Positions 13,860-27,300 of a stretch of DNA of 64,000 nucleotides are shown one piece after another. Each line of letters starts with the position of its first letter. The first letter of the stretch is position 1. Under the pieces are notes generated by a model that worked only from the letters and a program-made list of their open reading frames with translations, was not told the origin of the DNA and searched no databases. The position numbers and the translations under genes were made by a program. Origin of the DNA: Aphelocoma coerulescens (Eukaryota; Chordata; Aves; Passeriformes; Corvidae); assembly GCF_041296385.1 (NCBI RefSeq), contig NW_027184085.1:9047301-9111300 (forward strand), written 5' to 3'.

Positions 13860-14045
13860 AGTAAATTATGCTTTATAACTTATAATTTAAAATTTGTAAT
13901 CTAAGATTATATATGTAATACAGTTATATTCTATATTGTATGCATTGATCGTAGATCATAGACCATAGATCATATAATATATAGTATATAATATATAATA
14001 CAATTCTATATAATAATTAAATATATTTTAACAAAATATAACTTG
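13860..14045. repeat. AT-rich low-complexity block
   Basis: Nearly all A and T, with many overlapping ATATA and TAATATATA motifs and short repeats of the 'gatcatagaccatagatcat' type. It is consistent with a decayed AT microsatellite. Confidence 0.8.
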
Positions 14046-15164
14046 ATCTCATCCTAAAGGCACCTGCATGGGGAGGGATTTGCAATGGAGGAAAGCTCCT
14101 TAAAATTAGCAGACAGAGATATAATGGGATTTGGCAGCTGACCAAATTAAACAAGGATTTGAGCATACGTATTTAGCATGGCACTAGCTTGTCTTTATCC
14201 CTCAAACACCTTCAGGTCAAAACACTTTGTCTTTTAGTGAAAGCTCTGTTTTAGCTCCAGGAGGAGTCATTGTTGGGTTCAGGACTGACTGAAGCTGTGT
14301 GAATCATTAAGGTTATTTCTGGGTTTAAAAATATATTAAATCTACTTCCACTTTTTGATCTTATTGAAATGATAGGGGAATTGTCAGGCAGCATTACAGA
14401 GAGAGATTCACAGCTTTTACAAAGAGGTAATAACAGCTCAGAACAGGCCACATACCTGCCTGTGAAGAGATTTACAGGCTCCTGAACTCCTCAGTCATGT
14501 TGACTATGGTTTGGTTTTTAGCCTGTGTGTTAAACGATCAAACTGCAAGCACTCAGCAACAAAAACAGTGGGAATTTATTGACACTAAGCCCATGTTATC
14601 CCTTTCCTGCCATTGATACAAGCATAGTGGGAAAACATATACTTGTCCTACATGTCTGGGATTATGTATGTTCCCCTCTTATGTCAGCTTTTCCACTTGT
14701 GGGTAGGCATGGGGGAACAATCCCCACTTTCTCATCCCCAGTTCTCACAGGCTCTTAGTCCAGCTTCCTCCTTGGTCCTATCCCTATCTGCCTCAGGCTT
14801 CTGTTCTCCATGGGTTTTCTCCAGTGCTTCCCGGTTGTCATTTTTCACTGAGGGACCTTCTTCCTCTCTTTACCCCTTTGACACCAACATTCAAATTGGT
14901 CTGTGTAGCTTCCACAGCATCTAGATACCCTGGGAGGAGGGTGCTGGAGAACTGGTCCCCTCTGTGCCTGTGTTCTCCAGGGGCTGGGAATTGCCCAGTT
15001 GATGGCTGTATTGCTCTTCACTGCTCCTAACATTATGAGCAATATAAGGTTTAAGAGCACATTTGCTTAGAAATGCTGTCTGCAATAAGAGTGTAGCAGC
15101 AGAGTAGGGTAGAGCTGCAAGACTCATCCACCAGTGTACACTTGGTGATGAAGAACATTCTGGG

Positions 15165-15655
15165 ACTGTAGAGCCACAGGCACATTCAGGCTGGAGGTGA
15201 TGTTGGGATATCTCTAGTTCAGCCTCCAGCTCAGAGCGAGTACAGCCCTGAGAACAGACAAGGTTGCTCAGGCCTTAGGCTTCTCTTGAAAAACTCCAAG
15301 GCTGGAGATCTCACAGCCACTCTGGAGTCTTGTTCCAATGACTAACTATCACAGTGGAGAAAAACTTTCTTATGTCATGTTGAATCCTTCCCTGTTTCAG
15401 TTTATGGCTGTTATGACTCATTCTCCTGCTGTGCACTCCTACAGAGAGTCCATTTCTGGCTTCTTAATATCCTCCACTTGGGTGCAGGTAGGTGCCTGTT
15501 AGGTCACCCAGAACTATGTCTTCTATAGGCTGAACAAGTCCAGCACTCTTAGTATCTGTTCAGTGCAAATCCTCCCGGCATCAACAGTCTTGCTAGTCTC
15601 TGGCCTCAGTCTGGTTTATCAACACCTCAGTTTCACCCCTAAACTACCTTCTGCC
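15165..15655 (-). mobile_element. Old CR1 LINE fragment, antisense
   Basis: Read on the minus strand it has the CR1 3' body in order: a divergent 'gttgatgccgggaggatttgc' type stretch, the gaacaagactccagagtggctgtg-like segment, then the 'ggaggctgaactagagatatc' end. Divergence is higher than in the other copies, implying an older subfamily. The ends are approximate. Confidence 0.65.
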
Positions 15656-17944
15656 TCTCTTTCTGTAGGTGAAACCATTAGCTGAAAATGAAGACCTTTT
15701 GTAGCCTGTTTTTCATCACCAGGGCAGAGAACAGACACACTGATCCAGCAGAGCTGTCATCTACTTTTCTTATTTCTTTCCTCCCTAGAAAGCTCTTTCC
15801 CTTTTTTCCAGTGACGAAGAACATGGCACACAGGACCAGGGACAGGAGGTGAGAAGGGTTCATCCTCTTTGCTTTCTCTTACCTCTCAAAATTTCTTTCA
15901 TTAACACTCACCTAGTGTTTCTTAATTAGCGCCTTCTGGCTTGGAACTGCCTGCCTGTGTTGCAACCTTCTGCAGAAAATCTGCTGAAGCTCTTATCTAT
16001 TGTATGACAGGAAATAGCAAACACTTGGGCTGCTTACTAGACTGACAGGTGCTCTTACACCATAGATTACACAGGGGCTGAGTGGTGTTCTCACCCTCAG
16101 CCTCTGTAGCCATCCTTGGCTTCACCTGTCCCTCCTGAGGGAACCTTCTGTGATTCTCTTCTTGTCTTCTGGTGCCAAGCCAAATGGCAAGTGCACATCT
16201 GAGGTAAACCAGGAGAGTGCAGAAGTTATGCCAGAAGTAGGAAGAGTAACCAGCTGAAAAATCACCCCAAAAGAGCAGTTAGCAGTGAAATAACTGGGAT
16301 GAAATCTCAGAGCAGTCTGCAGATTTATTTGGGAGGGTGGGTTGGTGTCCTCAGTGGCATTTCAAATTTGTTACTCATTCCTCAGCTGATCTAGCAGAGT
16401 CCACTTACAAAGTCTTGAGAGGACCTGGTGCCATGGAGGTCACAAAGACTTTGAAAGGCTTTGTACCAGATCTCCACATGGGGAAATGGACTGAAATCAA
16501 GGAAGTGATCAAGAAAGTACCAACAATGTCTGCCAGGGCTGGTCTCCACTGTGCTTGATTCTGCTTGGGTGCAGAACCCAAATTAAGTTTCTGTGCTCCA
16601 AGGACTCAAAATTATGCTAATGAGCCCAACTTAGTCAGTGATGCCATGCCTCCAACAGGATGTGATTTCATCAGGGAGTGAGGTGAGAATTTGTCTCATG
16701 TTATGTACATCACAATAGCATCCAAACCCCAGATTGTCATATAGAAAACGATGCCTTTCTTTATGGTTAAATCATGGATTGCTGGAATAAATCAGTTCTG
16801 TTATGGGTTCTCTGCTGCTCTTGCTGGATTGCTGACTCATTTACAGGTGGTTGCTGGGGAAGTTAGATTACAAACAACCATTCATGATGATCCAGACTTT
16901 TTAAGGATTTTACAAGCTAGGGAGAGGCTGGCACTCTTTCTCCAGTTACCTTCTTCTCACCTTCAGGACAGTTGCATCTCTCACCTAAGGATGTTATGCA
17001 TCTTTATGGCAAATAGGGTGTTAGTGAAAGTATAATTACTGTAATTTGGATTTAATTTTCTGAGCACAAGGGCCTCATTTCTGTCTTCCTTTTGTTTCCT
17101 GCTTGGTTGCCAGCTGTGAAAACATCTCTTTCCAGGATTGTTCTTGATGCCAGGCATGCAGCACCGTAATGGGCTCATCCCCTGCTGGGCTGTGTCTCAC
17201 CCAGCTCTCAAATGATGGTGACTATTCCCTCACAGAGAGGGGAAGAGCTGGATCAGCAAAGGGCCTGGAGAAACCACCATGCCTCGGCATTTGTGATGTC
17301 TGCATCTCCCAGCACTTTATATGCAGGATCCACAGGGTTAACTGTTGCATGGGAAAGCAGTGGGATATAGGGGGTTGAGGCAACATTATTTCTACAAAGC
17401 AATTGCTTCCACCACTCCTCTAGGCAAGTTTAGGCATCTCCTTTGTGCTGGTAGAGAGGAATAACTCTGGCTGTCATGTTCAGGACTCTCAAAACATCAC
17501 CAGGTTCTTGTTCAGTCCTTGCTAGTTTCCCCCAGACCTGCAGCCTGATGACACATCTGAGTTTCAGGGATTTCCTCATACCAGGGCAATACCAGAAATC
17601 ATTGCCTGGGCTCAGGTCAGAATGGAAACAGAAGAGCCAGAAATGACAGAAATGGAAATAGAAGGGAAGAAGTGACCCCTCCTGAGATGATAATCTGACT
17701 ATGCCATTGGAATCTGCAGACAGAAGTGGTATCCAGATGTGACAAGATCTCTGCCATCTGCATCAAGGAGATACCTCCTCCAAGGGCCCCCAGGAGGAAT
17801 GGTGGCTGTTTGCCTGGCAGCATTGCCTCAACCATTGCCTGTCCCAGCTCCAGCAACACAAAGAGTAAGGCAAGGATCAGGCCATGTTTGCTGGTGTTTT
17901 GAGGCTTTCAATGACACTATTTGTGTGTCATTGAAAGCCTCACT
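15656..17944. other. Non-coding stretch, probably DNAI1 intron
   Basis: No supported exon or repeat. A 94-codon plus-strand frame at 16751-17035 has no recognisable domain and no conserved splice context. Confidence 0.35.
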
Positions 17945-18320
17945 GTGAAAGTAACTGGCTTTGTGTCATTGTTCCAGCTGTTAACCCAGCACTGCCAAGC
18001 CCACCGCTAAACCATGTCCCTGAGTGCCATGTCTACACATCTTTTAAATACCTCCAGCGTTGGTGATACCACAGCTTCCCTGGGCAGCTTCTTCCAGTGC
18101 TAGACACCCCTTTAGGTGAAGAATTTTCTGTAGTGGACACATCCACTTTGGGTTAAGGATATGCATCAATGTGAGTTAACCTCTGTCAACAGGTCCCCTC
18201 TAGACCTTACATCTGCAATTATCTGTCAGGTAATTTATTTTGCCATCTTGGCCACTGTTTTGCTGAATCTGCCAGCTGCTGGGTAACCTTTTTCTATCTT
18301 TGATACCCGTGGGACTTGCT
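17945..18320 (-). mobile_element. CR1 LINE fragment, antisense
   Basis: The plus strand reads as a reverse-complemented CR1: 'accatgtccctgagtgccat', then 'cttttaaatacctccagcg', then 'cttccctgggcagcttcttcc', then the leader of a 'gaagaattttct' segment. This is a common CR1 subfamily layout. Boundaries are approximate. Confidence 0.82.
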
Positions 18321-21300
18321 CAGCAGTGGAGAGATTACTTTGGGAGGTGCTTGCCTTAAGGACCTTGATGACTTCTACATAATTTGCTTTCCAGCGTGCC
18401 TCTGTTTTGCACTACTTTGTTGCAAAGAGTACCCATTAGTTTCAGCAGCCAGCTGAGCAGATGGGTTTAACTGGTCTATGGCTCTGAAGTAATTACATTT
18501 TGGTACAACAGAGACACAGCAGCAAACGTACAAAATTAATTCAGGTGCAGCATCCCAGTCAGTGTCTCGAAGCAAAGAGCACTTTAGGGAGGCCACCCCT
18601 GGCTGCACTGAGACTGTGCTGTTGGCCAAGTGGACAATCAGTAGGAATATCTCCCTCTGGTTTCCACAGGTGATGTTAGATTGGCTTTTCCTATGGCCAG
18701 TTCCTTCTTCAAAAATATATTAGTACCAGAGAGATTGATTACTGCTCCCATCTCTCTCTCCTGCTTCTGTTCTAATTAAAACAGCAATATATGCATGAAG
18801 CAATTAGATTTTAATAATGCTTTTCTAAACAGGATGTCAAGGAGCTTAGTACAAAGACTTGGGCTGGAGCCAGATCAGCATCTTAAGACTGGATTGTTGT
18901 TAAAATTGGCTGCCTCCTGCTTGAACAGCTTACATGAACACAGGATCTAGACTTGCTTCTTATTCAGAGTGTACCTCATCTTTGCCTCCAGACAGGACCC
19001 AGAACACCCTCTGTTCCTGGGTGGCAGGGTCAGAGTGAGGCATGGGTAGGGACACGTGGTAATGCACGTGATAATCTGGGTCTGCTGGTGGGACAGGAGC
19101 ATCCCCTACTCCAGCCCTGTTGCCATCCCCATCACTGCATGCCAGGGAGCCCATATTCAGGTCCATTCTGGGTTCCTTCCTACAGAGCAGCTGTTGATCA
19201 GGTCAGGGCACATCAGCACACTGCTGGCAGTGCTTCCCAGAAGGAAATGAGTGGTTCTGTGGGTGCCTGTGCCCCAGAAGAGCACTCCCTGAGCTGCCTC
19301 CCTGTGTGTTGCTGGAATTCTCCTGCACTGTTTTATCCTGTCTGCTTCTGGCTTATATGCAGTGCTTGAGCCCTGTGTTTGCAGTCAGACCAGTATGAAT
19401 CATATTCTCTGTGCTGCTCTTTCTCAGACCCTTATGGACAGTCCAATGCAGCTGGGTCACTGAACGTGGATGGGGAGTGTGAAACACAAACTCCGCATCA
19501 CTGCAGGATGTGTGGGCTCACAGTGGAGATGCCTCAACAGGCAGCAACAACCAGCACTGTGCCAAACCCATTCCAGGAGAGGACTGACACCAGCCATCTG
19601 CAGGAGCTCCCAGGGCAAAGCAGTGCTGTGGTGGGATACAGCTGGGCCCTGTCTGTCTGTGGGGCAGGAAGGGATTTCTCAGCTGCTGTAACTGTGTGAA
19701 ATCCCAGGGAAGAGCAACAGCTCTAGCTGCAGTATTTCCTGTGCTTGTCCTGCGTCCAGCTTCTCGCTGACCTCTTTTAAGCCCTGATTTGCATGCTGCA
19801 GCGTAACTCAGTCGTGGCTGATGCGATTTAGTGTGACGTCCCACGCCGTCCAGGCTAACAGTGTATCTGGTTCCCAGGCCTGGGAGTGTTTGTGTGGCAT
19901 TTATCATTTGCCTGGCTGTTTCCTGTGCAGCAGGTGGAGAGAAGCTGTGCAACTCATTTAATCTGAGGCAAACGGGGAGACTCAGTCTGAAGTAAACAGG
20001 ATGCGCTTCGGTGAGGATGGAGGCAAATAGAAGGAGAGGGAAAGGAGGTTGGAATAACTGACTGAGGAGGTGAACAGAAAAAGATCTCTCTTGAGCAGAG
20101 ATGTACTGAACAGCACAGGCAGGAAAGGAGTGAGCAGGAAACATGAGCTGATCCTGTTGCACTGCTTTGCTGTGCAAAGACCTCTGCTCCAGTTTTGAGT
20201 ACCAGCATTAAAGGACATGAGGAGCAGGAAAGCAGCAAGGACAGTGCAGCCAGCTGGGAGGCTGGAAGCAGGGAGATGAGAGAGATGAGCACTCCCAAAG
20301 AGATCCTGGGTTGGCAGGGTAAGGAAGGCAGTGCTCTGAGGTAATACAGCAGGAAAAGACTTAGGGAGAAGGTTTCAGTGGGTGTAAGAGGGACATGCTG
20401 ACAGATGTCACCAGGAGATGAGTTGGCAGCACCATTCCTGGGGCTTTCAAAAGAAGTGGCTGTGCAGGTGTTGGGAGCAGAGTGGGACAATCCACTGCTT
20501 AGGACCTCTTGTGCTGGGTACCCCAAGGGCTGGACAAGCATCTGTCAGAAGCAATTTAAGAGCAGCTGCTCCCACTAAGGACAAGGGTGCACTAATGGAC
20601 TAATTCCTCCTAGGTCTACCCCAGGTGACTCTGTGATTTACATGAAAAATACACAGGAGTATACATTGTTGAGATGACACAATTTTTCACATGGTTAAAA
20701 TATCTAGTGCAATTTCTGCAGCATCCCTAAGTTCAGTCATGGAGAGCAGGAAAGAGAAAGAGAGCCATGTGCCTTGACATTAAATTGCAGACTGAGTTCT
20801 TTCATAAGCATAAGAGTATAAGTCATAATACATCTTTCATGCCACTGGCATTTAATGTTATTACATATGAGCCTTCTGTGAGCGAGGACATTTATTTTTA
20901 TTTCTAATAATAGCAAAATCCGGTTTCCAGTGTACTTGTATTTATCCAAAATGAAGTATATTCACATGCTCCCATATAAGCAGCAACCAAGGATATATTT
21001 CCTATGCAAATACTTTATGAACTGTATTGAAAAAAATCAAAGAAGGAACTGTTAAAAACAAAACAAAACAAAACCAGCAACTGGACTTCCTTAAGGCAGT
21101 TAAAGGGTGATGAAGGTGGACATGTGTAGGTTAACAATGGTGGCCAGAGAAAAAGGTATTGAAAAAACTGCAACTTTTTAAAATATACTGTTCACACAAC
21201 TGCAAATGTTCTCTCATGAGATGCTGTGCTCTGTGACGTAACAGCAGTACCCAAGAGTTGCAGGAGCTGCATGTTCACATCCGTGTTTGATTGCTTTTAT

Positions 21301-24300
21301 TAAACTCTAATCCGTAACAGCCTACTGAGCTGGCATGGCAAAATGCTAAAGTAAAGCTGAAGTAATTAAAAAAAAAAAAAGAGAAAGAGATGCTGAATGA
21401 TAAGGAAACATTGCTGGGTGGCTGAGAGTGCTGCCTGCCAGGAATCAAGGGCTGCAGCTTAAGAATGCTGGGGTCACTGCACTCTGCAGGACATATCCTT
21501 GATTTTATCCCTCTGGACAGGTTTGATTATGGGTTCTGTGTGCGCCCAAGCCTTTCACTTCTGGTTTGCCAGCCCAAGTGAAGAGGTGCTGCAGATGTGG
21601 CCCCTCATGGTAGGTGCAAGAGTTAGGGAAGCCTGTGCAGCTTTTGGATTGTCTAGGTTACACTGAGGTTTGGTGTCTGGGTGTCACTGGAATTGCAGCA
21701 GTATTTGAAGTCGAGCTAGAGCACAAGGTATGGCCTGTCTAGTGGGTTTTATGGACAATCTCAGTTAAAATCCCCTTCTTGTTTCCTTCCTCCCCTCTGC
21801 TTGGGTTTGAGAGATCCCACAGCTAAAACACCGGGAACTAATGTCCCCGCCAGCCTTTGCATCCCATGCTATTGTAACACATGGCATGTAGACAGGCTTT
21901 GAGTACTGGGGCTTCCCAACAAGTTAAGAGCTAATTAAAGTAATTGATCCCATCCCGATGAGCTAAATGGCACTGCAGAAAATCTGAATCCAGTAGGGCT
22001 GGATCCAGGGTTTTGAGTGGGTGATGCGCTGCCTGTCCCCATAGTGAGGTGAAGGAAAGGGCATCCCATCCCTCTGTCCTTATCCCAATGATGGTTTGCA
22101 CCACCAGGATTCCCTGGACTTGACGAGAGAGCTTTTAGGGGTTTTATTCCACTCTGACTTCTTCAGGAGGTCTCAGTGTGCCAGGACAGAGTAATTGCCA
22201 AGCACAATGAGCACACAGTGGTTTTTCTCAGTGCTTAGTACAAGTCAGTTAAAGGATTTGACTGGAAATCTTTCCCATGTACCTTGTGAAGAGTTTGTTT
22301 CCTCACCAGGCTGTTCTGTTTGAATAGAGCCTATAGATGTTGGCTCATCTCAGTGACTATGGGTGCTGACACCCAAAAGAAAGCTGTTTTTCATCTCACA
22401 CACCCAGAGCTCACAGTTAGAGTGTAGCCAAATTGTCCCCAGGGCTGACAAAACAGTGTGACCTCTTGGGACCCTGTTGCTGATGCTTCCTAATCAGAGC
22501 ATCTGTGCAGGGCAGAGTTAAGGGTATTGGCTCATTTCAGACCCATAATGTCTTAGGATGATGTTGGGATGACTTTAAAATTTATCCTTCTCTTTAAAGC
22601 TATTTATTTGGTGATTCATGAACTGAGGGTCATGACCACATCCCTGTTTTGAACTTGTGTCAGACAATCAAAAGGCAGAAGACCAATAGTTTTAAATGGT
22701 TTTGGTGGGTTTCTGCAGCTGGTACAGGGATAAATTCAGAAGGAGGTAACAAATCATTGTAATGCCACAGAGGAGCTGTGGGGACAGCCATGAGACAAAT
22801 CTGCACTCAGCTTGGCCTTGTTCACTGAAGTTTTCATGCTAAATGTGGTCTTTTTATGGCTATATTTAGGTGCCTAAATTAGTGGTCTGTAAGAGACATT
22901 GCTCGAGGCTCTGGAGTTAGCAAGAACAGGGAACGTTCTTCAGGGATCGGCTCCTGCTGTGTGCACAACTTCTGCTTGGCCAGAGGACACTGCAGTGGGG
23001 GTGAGCAAGGATGTGGAGTCCAGCCAGCCCCTGGCAGAGCAGACACAGAGCTGTGATGATGGCTGTGCTCTCTGGTGGCTATGATTTGACCAGGCTGTTA
23101 GCTCTCTGCTGCTGCAGAGCCCATCCATTCCATCAGGCATTCCCTCCCCTCTCCCACGGATGTTTGTGAACCACCACCCCTATGGTGTACTGTGGGCAGC
23201 TACCCACCATTTAGGGACAGGTGACCTCTGCCCACATGCCCTGCCCAATTCCTTCTGGTTTATTTCCAGTGACAATCCCATCTGCTTCCAGGTCTGATCC
23301 AATTTTGTTTGTACTTCCTGCCTGTTGGGTATCCTGACCTTCACTCCCACGCCTTTCCTGGCAGATGTGCTGCTGAGCCTCAGGCTGGTCCCAGCACTGT
23401 GACTTACCCAATTTAAATGGTGACTTCCAACAAGCAAAGGCAGGTCAGCTGAGGCCCTGAGACCTGTGTGCCCTGCTGTGCTTTGGCATGGACCAGTGCC
23501 TATGCCAGGCAGATGTGAGCTTGTGCAAGGTGGGGGTTCCTGCCCTGAAGTGCACAGGTTGTGCCTGAAGCTGGAGGTAAGAGCATCCTTTGAGGCCAAT
23601 GATCCTGTGTGGCTGCTGTCACCTGAATGACCCAGCCATCCCCTGGGCTTTTCTGCTGGTTTCATTCCCTGCAAAAACATTTACTGCATCATTTATTTCC
23701 AAACAGTAGCAGAACAAGCCTAAATCCTTATCTCTGGTCTGTCAGCTAATCCTTCCATGGGCCAGGAGCAATGCTGTCAGATCAGGCTGTGAGTGTTCCT
23801 CAAGGCTCTCTATGATTGAAAAGCATGTTGCTGCTGTATGTAAATGGATTTCTTGAGAGCCCAGAAGTGGTCCTGGCACAGACATCATCCCCAGCTCAGC
23901 ATAACTCTAGCTTCATATGACAGCACTGGGTTGCAATAGGATCACGATGGGGTAGACCTGGGAGGCTTCAGGACTGCAGCTCCTATCATATTCCTGTCGA
24001 TCCTCTTAATGTTTGGTTAGTGGCCCAGGGAGATGATGAGGAAAATTTTTGTATTCATGAAGGAGTTTGGGTTTCCTTGGTCTTCCTGATGGAAATGCTC
24101 CAGGGAAGCTTCATCTTTGCTTTCATTCATTGAGTTCACCAGACCAGTCACTAGTGTGTTTTGGTAATGGAGGGGCCCTTACGCTGGAGCTATCACCTTA
24201 ACCTACGCCTGAGCAGAGTAGAAAGAACAATAAATGATCTTCTCCCAAAGAAATACACCTCTGAACACCTGGCAGGCTGTGTGCCCTTTCCCACTGAGGA

Positions 24301-27300
24301 TAATGAGAACAAGCAGTTTTGGGTGTCTTCTTGAAGCTTCTCACCCCCTTCAAAACAACTCTGTAAAAGCTTAAACCCTTTTTGCATGGGAAGCCAGTTT
24401 TTAGGTCACTGGGCTGCTTTATAAAATGTCTAGATCCTGTTCCAGCATGACTGTGTCCAGAAGTCCCATCCCGTAAGGAACGACATCAGTGTCATGATAA
24501 GAGCAGGACAGAGATAGGCCTGTGCCCCTTGGCCAAAGCTCAGCAGGGTAAAGGGTCACCTCTGCTCCCGAGGAAGCTGTGGGGACCTTCCTGCCTATGT
24601 TCAAGTCTGTGAGGTTGACTTCCTTGCTGCTTTTAAACATAAATATGTTTGGCCTTGTTTAATCGAAACTTCAGAGCAGATGTTTTATGATTATTCCACC
24701 AATGGGAAAAAGACATGGATGCTGAAAAGTGCCAGCATCATGGTTTTTATGGGAGAGTTTTATTAACTCAGTGGTATACTGTTCAACTAGGGAATGAAAG
24801 CATCAGCCAAGACTCTGGTTTAAATGAGTCCCATAACCTGAATGCAGAGTTCAGCATGTGCCAGCATGGGGAAGAGTGTGGCTGAGGCTCCCAAGGAAGT
24901 GGATCTGGGATCTTCAAGCAGCCTGTCTTTGTCCTCATCTTTGTCCTAGTCCTCACTCCACCCTTCCCTCTGAGGCTTCACCTCAGTCATCTCCCACCTC
25001 CTGTTTCACTTGCAGTGCCAGTACTCACCCTGGGGCTGAGAGGACCATCAAGGGTCCTCCACACTGCCTGTAAGGCTAGGAGCCCCCTTGCCTCAGTTTC
25101 TCTGCTTGACGAGTCAGGGAAATCCCAGACATGAGGTAAAGGGAGCATAAGGGCCATGAGGAACCTGGCAACAAATGCAGCAGCATGGACACAAATAGGA
25201 GGTCTCTTCCCTGTCTCCCCCCCCCCCCCGAGGTCATGTTCTGTCAGCAGGGCAGAGTCCATCCCCACACAGCACCTTTTCTGGCCCTGCCGTGAGCTTT
25301 TCTGCCATGTCCCTCATCACCATTTCGATAGGAACTCTCCTATTGGAAGCAGTTAACAATAAAGTCGATGCAAACGCTGCTCTGAGCAGCTTCAGTGCCC
25401 ATTCCATGAACTCCTCAGGGACAGACCTCCCATGTAATCTGAGCTCTGCCTCTAACAGTTTAATGGGGAGGATGTTCTGCCCTGACTCACTGCCAGCTCC
25501 TAATGAGCCCCGTGGATGTGGTATAAGCAGGGATGTAGGTGGAGAACAGGCTCAGCTGCGCACATGGTGGCAGAGCCCCACGAGTGCCCTCTCCACACCT
25601 GGCTGTGGCATCTGTTGGGAGGCAGAGCCCTTCGGCAGCCGCGTGTGGAGGTGACTCTTCCCCGCCTCCTGCATGCTCGCTCTGGGACATCCCGATAGCT
25701 CTCCTCCAAGAAGGACTGCTCCTCAGAGACCTGATGCAGCCAGAGCTCCCAGATTTGTAGGAAGCGGCCACGTGCATCCAAGCAGATCCCACAGTGCTGT
25801 GCTGGTGCCATCAGTGGCCTAGCCAGCTCACAAGTACCCTGGGAGAAGCAGATGGCAGAATAAAGGGAAACTTTCCATTCCAGTGCCCCCAAAAGGACAT
25901 TGTAATTTCCATTCCCTGTGTCATCTTGCTTGCTTGGTTATGTGGCGTTAAATTAGGGCTCTGGTTCGGTTACGGCTCATTACAGGCTTGCGTGTGGCTT
26001 TGTTGCAGCGTGCTCAGAAGCACCACAGGAGCTCAGCCAGTGTGAAAGTCAAAGTTTTAGGGACAGTTTGGTGACCAGGAGCTGAGCCTTGCCTGAGGCT
26101 GGTGAATTCAGCAAGGCTTAGACACAGTTCCCGTGAGCCTGGAGGATGTCAGTCAGGGACCCTACCTGATGGTGGGGAGATTAAAGGGCTTGGGATAGAG
26201 ATGGATTGATGGAGGTGTCTTCAGCATCTTCTCTTCCCATTTGAGCAAAGCAGTTGCCTCTTTTGCCTGTCCCAAGCACCTCTGTGTGGTGCTGTGTGTG
26301 ACACAGGGTGCCAAAGGGAGGGGTTTGAACGCTGTCAGACAATAAGGCAGCTTTTCTGCAGAAATAGCTAAGTCCTGAAATACGTCGAGCAGCTGTGTTT
26401 ATCCCAAGGCTCTCACTCACAGAGATGCTCTGCTGTGGTGTGGGCTGTTACTACAAACATCGCTCACAATGCCCAGACCAGAGCCATGAAGGGCACTGCT
26501 CACCGGTTGGCATTAGTGCAAACCAGCCCTGTCCCACCATGCAGTCAATGGACTCAGTAAATAAAACAACCCGGGCTCATCCCAGTGCTTAGAAGAGCAG
26601 TGGGGCTGTCTTCTTGGGAGTAGAGGGGTTTCCAAATATCCCTGTCCCCATCCTCCCCTCAGGACTGCTTTCATCTCAGCAGTGTCCTCTGGCAGCTTAG
26701 GAAACCTCTGTTCCATCGAGGTTGTGCTGTGCTGGGATGAGGAAGGACACGGGGATTCCCCATGGACTGCTTTGCGCATTGTCATCACTCAGCAATGCCC
26801 ATGTTTGTTAGAGAAATGTGGTGAGATCCATGTGGGCTCGCAGCTTTCTCCGTGCCGTGTGCTGGCATTTCTTCAGCGCTGAAGGGAAGGTGTGTGTTTG
26901 TAATTGCTGCACCCACGGCCATTAGCGGGGCTGATTCAGCGGGAGGAGAATTGATCTGTTCTAAGTGGGGAAAGAGCAAAGCTGGCAGCCTCCTTCCTCT
27001 GATGCTGAGTGCTGCTCCCCTGGCCTTCTGAGAGCCCGGAGAGCAGAGGCTGTGCCTTGGGGATGCCAAGAAGAGCCAGTACAGCAGCTTTCTGCAGGCT
27101 GCCACCAAGCCTGGTCAGGGATGTTCCTTTCACTTTGCTCTGCTGCAGTGTTGGAGGCCCACTGCCACATCTCCTGAGCCCACCTGCCAGACTGTGCCAG
27201 TCCTCCTGCTCACCTGTGCTTGGCAGCTGCTTTCTGGGTTGCCCAAAGCCATGCTGTGCACAGAGGAGTTCCCCGGCCCCAAAGCAGGGGTATCCCACCA

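Larger units (their letters stand above)
9679..15164. other. Non-coding stretch with simple repeats, probably DNAI1 intron
   Basis: No supported exon. It contains a 17-base A run (12291-12307), a GATT tetranucleotide tract (13735-13770) and a very AT-rich block (13860-14045), listed separately. Everything else looks like unique intronic sequence. Confidence 0.4.

Noticed and set aside
24858..25073. Frame with a KWIWDL stretch, first thought to be a DNAI1 WD-repeat exon
   Set aside because: The flanking residues do not match the expected KIWDH...FIYDL context and there is no suitable exon boundary.
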